A stretch of 64,000 bases of DNA from Leishmania mexicana MHOM/GT/2001/U1103 (taxonomy: Eukaryota > Euglenozoa > Kinetoplastea > Trypanosomatida > Trypanosomatidae), in NCBI RefSeq assembly GCF_000234665.1, contig NC_018332.1:739755-803754 (forward strand), given 5' to 3'. The stretch's first letter is position 1; the number at the start of each line of letters is the position of its first letter. Shown here in pieces: positions 43,254-53,624 of this stretch. A program made the position numbers and the translations under genes. The notes under the pieces were generated by a model. The model searched no databases. It was not told the DNA's origin and was given only the letters and a program-made list of their open reading frames with translations.

Positions 43254-45866
43254 TCACGCATGACCCGTCGTAGCCGCAGCAGGGAAGGTCTCCATTTCGT
43301 GCTGATGGTCGCCCAGCGCCATCGGTATGAGGTCAAGAGGAGAGAACATAATGTTTTGATAAAGCAAGCAGGCCGACTTGTCCAGCGCGCTGTCACAGCT
43401 GCCGGTATCGTCAGTGACTCCCTCCTGGGAGTCCACCTGAGCTTCGTTCCTCACCGGTGTCTTGGCGCTGGTCAGGGTGCGAAGGCTGGCTACCGCCGCA
43501 GTCATCGCCGAGATAGGGTCTCCGACTGAAATGAGCGGTGGAGGTGGTGGCCGCGTGCTCCTCAGCTCCTTGCGCAGCGACGAGTCGCTTTCCTGCCGGC
43601 CCCGCTGCTCGTTTCCGTCGGCTGGTGACACCACGCGAATTGTATTTTCCCATCTCTTCGTTAAGTTCAGCGGAGGAAAGGCGGGTAGCTCCACATTTTC
43701 CGCGTATGCCTCGGCGGTGGTCGCCTCACCACTCTCCATAGATTGCCGTTTCGCGGATGACTGTGTCGGAGCCACCGTGGCGAGGCTCGACGCTCCAGGG
43801 GTCGACGACAGGGAGTGGTCCTTTGAGTGTTTTCGAGGGCACGGTACGGGCGTCTTGCAGTGCGCAAAATCCACCAGAGGGGCGTTGGGCGACAACACGG
43901 CACTGCCCATGAACGAGCCCTGCATGAGCCTACCTGCGCTGCGCACGTAGTGCCGCAGGCCAGATCCTGGAATAGGCAACTCCACTTGGCGACCACGAGC
44001 GCTACTGTCACCGTGGCTACCTTTCTGGCGAAGCGCGAGCGCCGAGGCGGTAGAGGACCCGCCACGCGAATGGCGAAGTCTCGGTGCCGCGCCGCTGAGG
44101 TGCGCATGGGGCCGGTGCAGGGGGGTGTAGAGAAAGGAGATGTAGTCACGTATGCCTTCTGGCAAGGGGAGATCGATGATGTCGCGCTTCAAAAATACAC
44201 GCAGCGCCACGGCCACAACATGAACCGCGATGAAGGAAACGAGGTAGGCGGCCATGCGCGCGGTCAGCCACAGGCCGTATGAGCACAGACCCCGCAGTCC
44301 ACTTTGTTGCGCATCGCTCGCGTCCGAAGCTCGTGTGTAGAGGCTGCTGCTCATGGTGGCGTTCCCGAGGTGGTCCCTAGTCGCGGAACCCTCACGCATC
44401 TCCTCCCAGAAGCGCCCCTCGTCTTCAGAGTCGTCTGTCTCCCCCTCATCGCCGCTCGCGACGAAGCTCTCGATAGAGGTCAAGGAGGTGAACTCAATCC
44501 CGTACTTAAGGATTTCTTCCTTGGCGCACGTGCGCGAGTTCCCGGTGGGCGGCTGTAAGCCAAGCGCTTTCGATGCGCCAGGCGTCTCCGGTTCGCCACC
44601 TTGCACAACGGCGGGGTCTCCGCAATGAAGCGGCGAGGCGGGAGAAACGGCGAGGGGGAAGGCCTCCCTGTGCAAGCGCCGTGATTCAGAAAGCGAGGAC
44701 CGCTCCCGAGACTGGTGTGTCGAAATGGTGCTGCCATTGAGGCCGCTGCTTACGCTGCTGCTCAGCTGATCATGATTAATGCTCTGGTAGAAGCCGTCGT
44801 CGACGTCGTCCTCGTCGGACGGCAAGGAGTCCACGGGTGGGCAGTCCTCGGAGGGCATCTCAGTAATCGCCCCCTCGGTATCCGGCACGCTGACGGCGGG
44901 CGGCACCAGCACCTCTGCAGACAAAGCAATCACCGAGGTAGCCGGGCTCGCAGATGGTGAACGCAGCTCCAATCCGGTTATCCACGGATGCTGCAGAAGC
45001 TGTTTCACAGACCAGCGCTGGGCCGAGTCTATGCACAACATGTGCTGCAAAATGTCCTCGATCAAAGCCGGGATGGGGCGTGGAATGCGATATGTGGTCG
45101 TCTCGATCACCTCCAGAAACGCATCGGGGTCGCCGCGCGAGCAGCGGTACGGATACCCGCCGAAGAGCATCATGTAAAGAGTGATGCCAGCGGCCCAGAC
45201 GTCGACCTTTCGACCATCGTAGGAAGGGTGCTCATGAAGGAGCTCAGGGGCACAGTACTTCAGCGTACCGCATGCGCGGTGCAGCTGAGCGCCAAGCATG
45301 GAATGACACGCAAACCCAAAGTCAGAGAGCAACAATCGTGTTCGATGCTTGTTCAGCAGAATGTTCTCCGGCTTGACGTCGCGGTGGACAATGTTGCGGT
45401 CATGCAGCGCGGACAGCGCCAGCAGCAGCTGCTTAAAGTAGTACCGCACGCGATCGTACGGCATGAACAGCATGGCCGACAACTGCAGCGAGTCCATCAC
45501 AGAGCAGCCACTGGATGACGACACCTGCAGCTGCCTCAACTCCTGGCGTCGCTCGCGAATTATATCCAGCAGCGTTCCACCCTCGGCGAGGTCCATGACA
45601 AGGTAGTAGTTGTGCTTGGATACCATCTTGTCCACGAGCCTAGTCACGTAGGGAGAGCTCCCAGCAATCTCGAGTGCGTTGACCTCGCGAATAAGGGCCC
45701 CCGTCATCTTGTTCCGAAGGGCCGCCTTCTTTTCCACGATCTTCACGGCGTAGGTGCGCCCCGATGAGAGCTCCGAGCACCGCCACACAGTGCTGAAGGC
45801 ACCACTTGCAATAGAAGTATCCAGGCGGTATTGCACCACATCACCGATCACTTTCCCTGCGGTCAT
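43254..45866 (-). CDS. Ser/Thr protein kinase with C-terminal transmembrane segment
   Basis: An 870-residue protein with a kinase domain at about residues 13-297. Visible: glycine loop Ala-Ser-Gly-Ala-Phe-Ser-x-Val (20-27; first glycine replaced by Ala, third by Ser), catalytic Lys42, His-Arg-Asp 161-163 with Lys-Pro-Glu-Asn, Asp-Phe-Gly 182-184, Ala-Pro-Glu 206-208. These predict an active kinase, closest in style to the CAMK group. A Ser/Leu/Gln insert of about 30 residues lies at 108-137, after the hinge. The C-terminal 570 residues are Ser/Pro-rich and mostly disordered, with an acidic patch and one strong hydrophobic helix at about 531-558, suggesting membrane anchoring. ATG 45866 is chosen over the upstream in-frame start at 46121 because the extra 85 residues are UTR-like and lie across a candidate acceptor. 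Substrate unknown. Confidence 0.88.
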   Translation of the reverse strand: MTAGKVIGDVVQYRLDTSIASGAFSTVWRCSELSSGRTYAVKIVEKKAALRNKMTGALIREVNALEIAGSSPYVTRLVDKMVSKHNYYLVMDLAEGGTLLDIIRERRQELRQLQVSSSSGCSVMDSLQLSAMLFMPYDRVRYYFKQLLLALSALHDRNIVHRDVKPENILLNKHRTRLLLSDFGFACHSMLGAQLHRACGTLKYCAPELLHEHPSYDGRKVDVWAAGITLYMMLFGGYPYRCSRGDPDAFLEVIETTTYRIPRPIPALIEDILQHMLCIDSAQRWSVKQLLQHPWITGLELRSPSASPATSVIALSAEVLVPPAVSVPDTEGAITEMPSEDCPPVDSLPSDEDDVDDGFYQSINHDQLSSSVSSGLNGSTISTHQSRERSSLSESRRLHREAFPLAVSPASPLHCGDPAVVQGGEPETPGASKALGLQPPTGNSRTCAKEEILKYGIEFTSLTSIESFVASGDEGETDDSEDEGRFWEEMREGSATRDHLGNATMSSSLYTRASDASDAQQSGLRGLCSYGLWLTARMAAYLVSFIAVHVVAVALRVFLKRDIIDLPLPEGIRDYISFLYTPLHRPHAHLSGAAPRLRHSRGGSSTASALALRQKGSHGDSSARGRQVELPIPGSGLRHYVRSAGRLMQGSFMGSAVLSPNAPLVDFAHCKTPVPCPRKHSKDHSLSSTPGASSLATVAPTQSSAKRQSMESGEATTAEAYAENVELPAFPPLNLTKRWENTIRVVSPADGNEQRGRQESDSSLRKELRSTRPPPPPLISVGDPISAMTAAVASLRTLTSAKTPVRNEAQVDSQEGVTDDTGSCDSALDKSACLLYQNIMFSPLDLIPMALGDHQHEMETFPAAATTGHA

Positions 45867-48432
45867 TTTTTCTTTTTGACCTCTCCTTCGCGTCAGTGCC
45901 TTCCGTTGCCGTTTAGCCGTCCAACTCAAAGTCGGGGGGGTGAACGAGAGAAAAGGTGCCGATAGGATCCCACGAGGAAAAGATGCAGACAACGGCACCG
46001 AGGTGGACAGACAGACGACGGTCCAAAGGTGCAGCACACAACGACTGAACGAAGAAAAAAAAGAACCACGAAAGAGGCAATCACGTGCTACACAGAGAGA
46101 GAGATACACACACCCGCACAATACACGGAGCTGAGGTGATACAGAAGCTAAAGAACAGGACCCGCGAGCACAGAAAGCACCACAGAGAGAATCGACACCA
46201 ATGAAACGGAGGAAAAGCGAACAAAAGAAAAACGGACACGCGCACTACTGGAAACGGCAGAACACTAGACTAGAGATGGAGGGGGAGTTGGCGGGGGACG
46301 AAGACAGGGCCAAAAACCCATCGACGCACAAAGCATACGCGCGGTTTCCTTTTTATACCCTTTTACTTTTTCTTTTGACTGGATGAAGACGAGCACCTGT
46401 GTGCGTGCATGACGCAATGAACATGTATATCTTGAGATGCTCTCTGCCTCCTCGTATTATTTCAATCCTTGTCCGTGCAACTCCCTCTGCGTCATCGACT
46501 GGTTTCTTCCACTGGCCGCTTTAGTGCTGACTATGCGAGTGTGTGTGTGTGAGGGGGGGAGTGCTTCCTTCACCGCGTCCGTGACAAACACGCGCAGACA
46601 CACGAATAGAAAAATAAAACGACAAACACCAAGAAAAAGCAAGCAGCAGCACCCACGAGAAATGGGAGTGACGGGCAGAGAGAGAAGGGGCTATGAGGAT
46701 GGGTGCAAAGGCCTCAGATAGAAGCAGGAAGGTGGATGCTTTTAAAGCAATGCGAAGAGAAAATAGCCAAGGAGACGTCGACGTAGTGCGGCTCTTTTGG
46801 ATGCGCTGATGGACTCCGTGGCTGAGAGCAGCAAGGAATACACTTTGGAAGTAAAGCTTGCGCGCTTACGCAACGCAGTGCAGCAAAGTGATACAAAGCA
46901 ATACTCTGCGAGCCTTATGCTGCCGTCGCTCCTCTGGACCTTACTAGTCAAAAAAAATTAAGAAATGCGGCGGAGACTCTCTTAGTATCACCAAGTGTCT
47001 TCACAACGGCAGGCTCTGTCCTCGAATCGTGCATGTATATGTCGAAAACCGTGTTCAGGTGCGTCTGTGCCGAAGTGTGTGAGCTTGACCTCGATACCCT
47101 GCGATAAAAACGTGTCTGTTTCGCAGGACACACACACACACGCCCGCACGGCGAAAGAAAATCACCGGGGAAGGGAGGCAAAATAGGTCGAGAAAACGGG
47201 CAAGCAAACAAGTGGCACGAGATATATAGGACCAACGTTATGTCCCAGGTCCTTCCCCCTCGACAAGACAGACAGACAAAGCGCTTCCTTTTCGTACGGG
47301 TCTGTGGTGGTCAGGCGGTCAGGTGGGGTCTATGCACCACGAAAACACTCCAGCGTGTTTGCTTGCTTTTTTTCCTTCTCCCTTCTTGTGCAGTGAGTGT
47401 GTTCGCTATTGTACAGAAGCGTGTGGACCTATACCCCGAAGCAATCCAACGGCGGGTGTGACCAAGCGTTGAGAGAACAAGAGAAAAGGGGGTCCTGGAT
47501 ATGGATAGGATCGGAGGGAAGAGAGAGAGACTCATGTTTCTGTGTGTGCTGGTTACTCCATATGGACGCAGCATCAGTAGTGCACACGAGCGGCGCCGCT
47601 CCTTTACCCAGAGCGAAGGAGAGAAAGAAGCATTCCGGTTTTGCCGTGCACGGCGTGCTGCCTCACTCTTTGCCTCTCCCCCCCCCTCGCCCGCCGGTTT
47701 ATCCCAGCGAGCTCACTCTTGGTGATGGCACTGCCTCTCTTTCGTGTCATTGCTGAGAAGCACAGAAAGGTCATTCCTACCGTGAGTGCAACAACATTCA
47801 CTTCCTTTTTTTTGCTGCAGCTGCGTGAGAGTGCGTGCATGCAAGGAGCGAAATCTAGATCCTTGCTGACAACGGCAGATTTCCCCATCGCCATCACGTC
47901 AGGTTGTACAGCTGTGTATGTATGTATGTATGTGCCGAGGCCGTGCGTATGCTCCTTTCACGCCTTATCCTTCTAAGTCGTTTCGTCATTAATTTCCTTG
48001 TTATTATTCCTTTTCTCACATGTCGAGCCTGTGGCCATGGAGTTTGCGCGCCTCAGACACGGATGCAAAGCTCGAAGACGCACGCAGACACACATACACA
48101 TACACGGAGGTGTGTATGGGTATGTGTGTGTGTCTGTGTGTGTGCCATACAATACAGAGCAGCAATGACGGATCCTCTGACTTGTGTGGTGCATCCTTTT
48201 GTTTTGTTTTGTTTTTCAGTCCCATTGTAAGAAGGAAAGAGAATCCGCTCGCACGGATGATGCGCTCCTCGAAGGTGCCGAAAGAGCCACAGGGAGATGA
48301 GAGCAGCGCCCCACACGCACACCAGTTCCGGTGTGCCCCCGCAGAAGAGCGTAAGACGAGCGCAAAACGAATATCGTAGCCGTGCGGAGCACTCTCTTCA
48401 GTGCTTGCTCGCCTCGCCTCTGTTTTGGTCGC
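45867..48432. other. Spacer between 549-residue orphan and kinase gene
   Basis: No supportable gene. Contains TG-rich runs near 46536-46550 and 48112-48145. Probably 3' UTR of the orphan gene and the kinase 5' leader region. Confidence 0.55.
46045..46063 (-). promoter_or_regulatory. Candidate spliced-leader acceptor for the kinase gene
   Basis: On the coding strand a TTCTTTTTTTTCTTCGTT-like run (complement of about 46047-46063) is followed directly by CAG, with AG at 46046-46045. This would give a 5' UTR of about 179 nt to ATG 45866 and exclude the 46121 start. Confidence 0.45.
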
Positions 48433-50082
48433 TCACTTGTCCCCGCCGGGTCGTTTGAGCAAGCCGTCGCTGAGCATTTTCAGAAAGCCCGCTGCTTCTC
48501 CGTTCATCTCCAGCAGCTCCGGATGCATCAGCTCCAGCGGAAGCCCACGCTTTGTAAGCGTATCCGCGCAGGCGACCAGGTCCGCACTTTCGGATGCAAT
48601 CACACAGTAGTGCTGGACACCGCGAGAGGGCTTGTTGGAGTCGTCGGGGCCCATGGCACCGGCGCGGCTCTGCTGGAGGCGCGCTACCATAGCACTGACG
48701 TACTGATTCCAGTGGTCAATGTCTCTGAACATGCGGAAAAAGTCGAGAGAACCAGTGGCCGCGTCCTCTTCCTCTTCCGGCCCCTCCGACTCTTCGTCCT
48801 CTCCCAAAGGCGTAGCGTGGGTGTTGCCGTCGCCTCTGCAAGCCGCACTAGCAGCGGCAGCGCCATGGGAAGCACCGTCAGCACCTGTGGCATCCGTGTC
48901 GACGAGTAGCGGAGTCCACAGATGCCACTGTGAGGCACCGTTGATCGCTCCCCACGTCGCCGAAGTTCGAGGAGCCACCTCAAACACACGCGCCTTCGCG
49001 CTCAGCACGTAAATCGGAAGCGAAGGGCTCTCAAAGAGCAAGTCCAACGTGAGAAGAAGCGCCAGGCACGGATGAGAATGCCGCTGCCCCCCAACGTCAT
49101 CCGTGGCGGACCCCTTGTGCTTTCTTTTATCAAAGCCTCTCACAAGGCGGGAGATGAATCCCGGGTCCGCAGCACAGGTACGCTCCAGCAGCGCAGCCTG
49201 TTCGATTCGCCGCTGCATGAAGCGAAAATTATCATCATGCTCTGTCTCCGTCCACGCCATCAGCGAAGGAAAGCACACGTCAGTCACACGCTGGCCAATT
49301 CCGGTGAAGGACAAGGATGCGGCAGTGTCCTCAACTGTCCAGGCGCGCGTCTGCGGGCTAAAGTGCAGCGGATATGGAAGAATGGCCCGTATCTCACTCG
49401 CACCAGATCCAGCAAGGGACTTGGCAAGCGTGAACTCGAATGTCAAAGAGCCGCCGTGTGCGCCTCTCTGTGTCGCGGTCCTCACGTCTATCACCTGCGC
49501 GTGCACGTCGTGAAGGAACTTGCTCGAGTTGCGCATCAGCAAGAACACTTCGCGTGTGGTGTAGAGCGTAGGGGAGCGAGAGGGTACCACCCATGCGCCG
49601 TCATCCGCCACAACATAGCGGCCGCACAGCACAACGCCGTCGGAGGCCCACTCCTCCTCTTCGAAAACGCTGTTCACCCATTCCACCACGCTGCGGAAGC
49701 TCGGCACCGGCGCGGCATCCTCCGATGTGGCGCAGCAAGAGGCGCTTCCCCTCTGGGCCTTCCCTGGCTCGTGCACAGGTGGCTGCCCCGATGCGCTTGT
49801 GGGTGCCTCATCGGCATCGTTCCAAACCTCCTCCCCGACGTACGTCTCGTACTCCTCTGCCGGATGGGCGTAGGCCCTGAGGTGCGGATGCGACGGCATA
49901 CGCGTGTCATTGGAGTCCAAGTACCGGAAGAAGGCGATACCCTCCTCCGCAGCGCCGGTGTCGGTCCTCGCGCCAGCGCTTCCGTCTGCCGCCTGAGCCG
50001 CGACACGAAAGGTGCGGTGCGGGATGACGTGTCGCCTGCCCTCTACCGAGAAGACGATCGAGAGTGGTATTCTCGAGTGCAT
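48433..50082 (-). CDS. Conserved-looking protein of unknown function (549 residues)
   Basis: I do not recognise this protein. It has 549 residues, no membrane helix and no signal peptide. Features seen: a short N-terminal hydrophobic strand; an acidic and aromatic stretch around Glu-Tyr-Glu-Thr-Tyr-Val-Gly-Glu-Glu (about 77-85); a mixed alpha/beta-looking region through about 370; an Ala/Gly/Asp-rich linker; an acidic run of Glu/Asp at about 427-445; and a C-terminal segment rich in Leu and Met. Composition is that of a real gene (low-complexity confined to linkers), ATG 50082 is the first in frame, and it lies in the transcription unit between the CEP120-like and kinase genes. Confidence 0.75.
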   Translation of the reverse strand: MHSRIPLSIVFSVEGRRHVIPHRTFRVAAQAADGSAGARTDTGAAEEGIAFFRYLDSNDTRMPSHPHLRAYAHPAEEYETYVGEEVWNDADEAPTSASGQPPVHEPGKAQRGSASCCATSEDAAPVPSFRSVVEWVNSVFEEEEWASDGVVLCGRYVVADDGAWVVPSRSPTLYTTREVFLLMRNSSKFLHDVHAQVIDVRTATQRGAHGGSLTFEFTLAKSLAGSGASEIRAILPYPLHFSPQTRAWTVEDTAASLSFTGIGQRVTDVCFPSLMAWTETEHDDNFRFMQRRIEQAALLERTCAADPGFISRLVRGFDKRKHKGSATDDVGGQRHSHPCLALLLTLDLLFESPSLPIYVLSAKARVFEVAPRTSATWGAINGASQWHLWTPLLVDTDATGADGASHGAAAASAACRGDGNTHATPLGEDEESEGPEEEEDAATGSLDFFRMFRDIDHWNQYVSAMVARLQQSRAGAMGPDDSNKPSRGVQHYCVIASESADLVACADTLTKRGLPLELMHPELLEMNGEAAGFLKMLSDGLLKRPGGDK

Positions 50083-50867
50083 GCGTGTCGCGGATGTGTG
50101 AGGGGAGGCAAGGAAGCACCGGTTGTGGAGGCGAAAATGTATGTGGGCGCGAGAAGAAACGGGTGTACGCCTGCAGTGGTGGTCGTGTCCACGCGCGCTC
50201 TCTTCAAATACACAGAGAAGACAGCAAGGCGGAAAAGGGATGAAAGATGACGATAAAGTGATCTTTCACACGCGCAAGGAACCGCTGCCAGCGGGGTCGC
50301 GAGCATGAATGTCGTTACACCGGACGCTACTGCGCAGGTGCCTGCAGCAGCGTCGGCTGGCGAATCTGCTGAGGCTGCAGCGGCAGAGGTGCTATTCTGT
50401 AGAGCTCCCTGGCGTCGCACGCACGTCTTGTCTCGCCACCACCACCCCTGTGCTCGTACATCCTCTTCTCCTGTCTCGGTCTGCGGCAGAAAAGAGGAGA
50501 TAAAACAGAGCTGCCGCACAAAGCCACGAGCTCGAGTACGCAGAACGCGGGAATGCCCTCCCTCTCTGGCGTCACCCCATCTGATTCACGCTTCTTCCAT
50601 GTGTCTTGTCTAGCGGGTTCAGCGGGGATGAGGCGGGCGCTGCAGGGAACGCCACGTGCACTTACGTAATGCCAAAAAGAAAAAGAGAACCGCAGCATGA
50701 GGTGGGCAAAGGGGGGGAGAGAGAGTCGTGACACAAAGATGAAAAGCCGCCGCACCCCCTTCGGCAGAGCACCTGTAGGCGTCTTGGGCTGGGGCTGGCC
50801 TGGGAGCGCCTGACAGGCCACTGATCTTCAATGCCGTCCGCATTACCGGTTTCATGCTGCCAAGCTA
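50083..50867. other. Spacer between CEP120-like gene and orphan
   Basis: No gene supported; the 164-codon frame at 50327-50821 has no domain and mixes with the UTR. Presumed 3' UTR of the CEP120-like gene and 5' leader of the orphan. Confidence 0.5.
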
Positions 50868-52607
50868 TCACTGCCGCTGCTGGGCCAAGTACTGCTCGTA
50901 CATGCGTATCTTCTCCCCCATCTCCTTCACCACCTGATCATCCTCCGAGTACACGCCGGTCTCCAAGAGCTTCTCTCGATTCATTTTCAGCTGGTGCACA
51001 AAGGTCTCCATGTCACGTCGTGCCGCTGCCGACTTCGCAGCGCTTGACGTGTCACTCAGCGGTGCATCCCTGGCGAGCACAAACTCCTCTGGCGTTGGTG
51101 AGATGTGCGGTGGAGAAGCAGTGTCAGGTGACGCCTCTTCGAGCCCGCGCTGTGCTGGGGCGAGTGGGGGAAGGGTGCTGGCGCGCACGGATGGCAGTGA
51201 GGCAACGCCGTCCTCCTCATCCGCGATCATGGATGTCGACCAGGGCTGCAAGTCAATTGGAGGATAGGCGCTGTCGATAGAAGTGTCACCCATGTCCACC
51301 ACCACGCTTGTCTCAGCGCCTGAGTCGCCCACTTGCGGCCTCCGCTGCGCAGGCGGTGGCGACTTCCTCTGCAAAATGCGCGAAACCGCGGAGACAGAGG
51401 ATGTCTCTAGTGTCGTATCCTGACGGGAAGGGAGACCTGTTGTAGGGTCCCCAGCGCTCTCCCCAGCGGTGATGGAAGTGGCGCACGTGCGTGCCTGCGG
51501 GGAAGCTTGGGAGTGGGAGCCGGTGTCGTGGGCGGTCGAGTGAAGAGTCCCTGCAGGTCTCTCGACAATAGTGAAGGGAAGGGGCCCTGGCCGTGAGGTT
51601 CGGTTGACCGCCGCTAGCCCAGCTGCCACCTCCTGTTTCAGCTCTATCAACATTGCGTAAAAGTCATCTCGCTCTGTGACGCCGTTAGCCATGTTCCCCG
51701 CTGTGGTAGATGCATCACCGTTGGTAAAGCCAGTTGGCGCAAAAAGCGCACTCAACGGCTGCTGCTGCTGTTGTTGTAGCCGATGCGCATGTAAGGACTG
51801 TCCTCGCTTCGTTGGGCTCAGAGCCTCCTGTTCCTTGCGCAGACGCTCCCACTCGCGCGTCTGGCACTCTTCTCGAAGACGATGGTATTTGCGCGTGACG
51901 ATTGCGAGCTGCCGCTTGAGCTCGTGCAGCTGCTGTTCTAAGCTCGCCTGCGACTCTGCCAGGCGAACCACATCTGCACTTTTCTCTCGCAGCTGGCGCT
52001 GCGTCTCCGCCAGCTGTGTCTGCGAAAGGCTCAGCGCGCACTCCTGCTCCCGAAGTCGCTGACCGTCTGTGTCGTTCTGCTCGGACAGGTAGCGTGCCGC
52101 GCGTCGCCGGAGAAGATCGTACTCTTGCTGCGCCGAGCTTACTCGCTCCTGGAGCTGCAAAATGGTGCGGTCCTTCTCTTGCAATCTTGCTTGAAGGCTC
52201 GATTGGGCAAGCTGGGCCTCCTCACGGGTGCGGCGCGCCTGCTCCTCAGCGCGGGCGACGTACGCCTCATGCTGCTCTGCCACTTTCACTCGTTTCATGT
52301 TGAAAGCAGCCTCGCGAGCATCCAGTTGAGCGGTGCGCTTTTCCAATGTCTCACTGGCTACCTGTAGGCGGTGCCCCATTGCCTCTAACTCTTGGCGAAG
52401 CCGCTCCAGCTCCGCCATCTTTTTCTTCTCCGACTCGCGTGCCTCCTTTCCCAGGCGCCGCTCCAGCCGCTCCTTCGCCTGCCGCAGCTGTGCCTGGTAT
52501 CGGAGCTGCTGCTGCGCCTTCCACACTTCAAGGTCGAAGGCGGCAGCATACTCGTCAGTAGCGCGGATAGCGCTGTCCATCTGGACTTGAGGCGACAATG
52601 ATGCCAT
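50868..52607 (-). CDS. Coiled-coil protein resembling the C-terminal half of CEP120
   Basis: A 579-residue protein. Residues about 24-275 are a long Gln/Glu/Arg/Leu-rich coiled coil opening with Asp-Leu-Glu-Val-Trp-Lys (25-30). The middle (280-530) is disordered with a Gln run near 285. The last 38 residues contain Leu-Leu-Glu-Thr-Gly-Val-Tyr (547-553) and a regular Ile/Val-x-x-(Leu/Met) helix. Human CEP120, a centriole elongation protein of 986 residues, has a similar Leu-Glu-Met-Trp-Lys opening to its coiled coil and a similar Thr-Gly-Val-Tyr end. The N-terminal C2 domains of CEP120 are absent here. If correct, the protein acts at the basal body of the flagellum. Coiled coil is certain, the CEP120 link tentative; other centrosomal coiled-coil families are alternatives. 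ATG 52607 is the first in frame. Confidence 0.6.
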   Translation of the reverse strand: MASLSPQVQMDSAIRATDEYAAAFDLEVWKAQQQLRYQAQLRQAKERLERRLGKEARESEKKKMAELERLRQELEAMGHRLQVASETLEKRTAQLDAREAAFNMKRVKVAEQHEAYVARAEEQARRTREEAQLAQSSLQARLQEKDRTILQLQERVSSAQQEYDLLRRRAARYLSEQNDTDGQRLREQECALSLSQTQLAETQRQLREKSADVVRLAESQASLEQQLHELKRQLAIVTRKYHRLREECQTREWERLRKEQEALSPTKRGQSLHAHRLQQQQQQPLSALFAPTGFTNGDASTTAGNMANGVTERDDFYAMLIELKQEVAAGLAAVNRTSRPGPLPFTIVERPAGTLHSTAHDTGSHSQASPQARTCATSITAGESAGDPTTGLPSRQDTTLETSSVSAVSRILQRKSPPPAQRRPQVGDSGAETSVVVDMGDTSIDSAYPPIDLQPWSTSMIADEEDGVASLPSVRASTLPPLAPAQRGLEEASPDTASPPHISPTPEEFVLARDAPLSDTSSAAKSAAARRDMETFVHQLKMNREKLLETGVYSEDDQVVKEMGEKIRMYEQYLAQQRQ

Positions 52608-53624
52608 TGGCCTTGCTCAAAGTGTGCACAGTCGCAATGAGCCAGCGCTGCACGGCACGCGACAGCGGAGCCGACTGGTCCGCGCTACGAAAGGAGAAAA
52701 AAGCGGTGGTGCCGAGATAAATTTTGTGTATGATTCACTCTCGTCTTCTTAGCGGAAGAGCCTGCGACGATCGTCCTTGGCAGCACGAGAACGAGAGATG
52801 TCCGCGACGCCACGGCACCGATAGCACGACGGCAACGCCGGCTCTTGACCGGTTACCGAAGAAAGAAGAAACACGGCGTCGCGATGGCGCGCGCACGAAG
52901 AATGCGGAGGCGGCAGCAAAAGATGTGTAGAGTGAGGAAAAAGAAGCGCGAGCGATGTTTGCCCGCAGCAACAAAAATCTGACCGTGGCGAGTCAGCAGA
53001 CACCACAAATATCGGGCCGCTCCTTTTTCCCCACCTCTTCTCCAGGCAAACAGAGAAGGAGTGGGGGGGGGACTGGAGAAGTCTGTGAAAGGCCACGACA
53101 AGAGCATACGACCAGAGAGAGCAGGTTACGCATCTCTTCGCAGCACATACGCACACAAGAGCGCAGAGGCCCTGTTGAGGTCTGCTGCCGAACAGCTATA
53201 TCTCTTTGATCGTTTTTTTCCCCCTCATCCCCTATACCACTAACGCGACTTGCAGAGAAACAGCATGCCCGTCATCTGCTTACCCCTTAGCACCTCCCCC
53301 ACACAAGGGGGGAAGGGGGAACACACCTGCTGCAAGAAAAACGAAAAGGAGTACCTTCTGAGGAAGCGCGGAAAGGAGCGTGTGTATATATATATATACA
53401 TACATACACATGTACGTATATGTGGTGTTCCCTATTTTTCGCGTACCTTTTGCAGCCACATACACGCGGTGCACGGAGGAGAAAGAGGAGCGAGAAAGAC
53501 CAGCGACAAGGCGGGCTGGGGAAAAGCAAAGTGCCACCCTGAATGCGAGTAACACAAAGAGAAGCAGAAGACAAGACCCACTTTTCACGCACGTGCCAGA
53601 TTTGCACCGCTGACGCCCAGGCGC
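52608..53624. other. Spacer between NDUFA13-like gene and CEP120-like gene
   Basis: No gene supported. Contains a TA/ACAT microsatellite at about 53385-53415. Presumed 3' UTR of the NDUFA13-like gene and the CEP120-like 5' leader. Confidence 0.5.
52685..52703 (-). promoter_or_regulatory. Candidate spliced-leader acceptor for the CEP120-like gene
   Basis: On the coding strand CTTTTTTCTCCTTTCG (complement of about 52688-52703) is followed by TAG, with AG at 52686-52685. This would give a 5' UTR of about 78 nt to ATG 52607. Confidence 0.45.

Noticed and set aside
45867..46121. 85-residue N-terminal extension of the kinase
   Set aside because: Composition is UTR-like and a good splice acceptor at 46046 would remove the upstream ATG from the mRNA.
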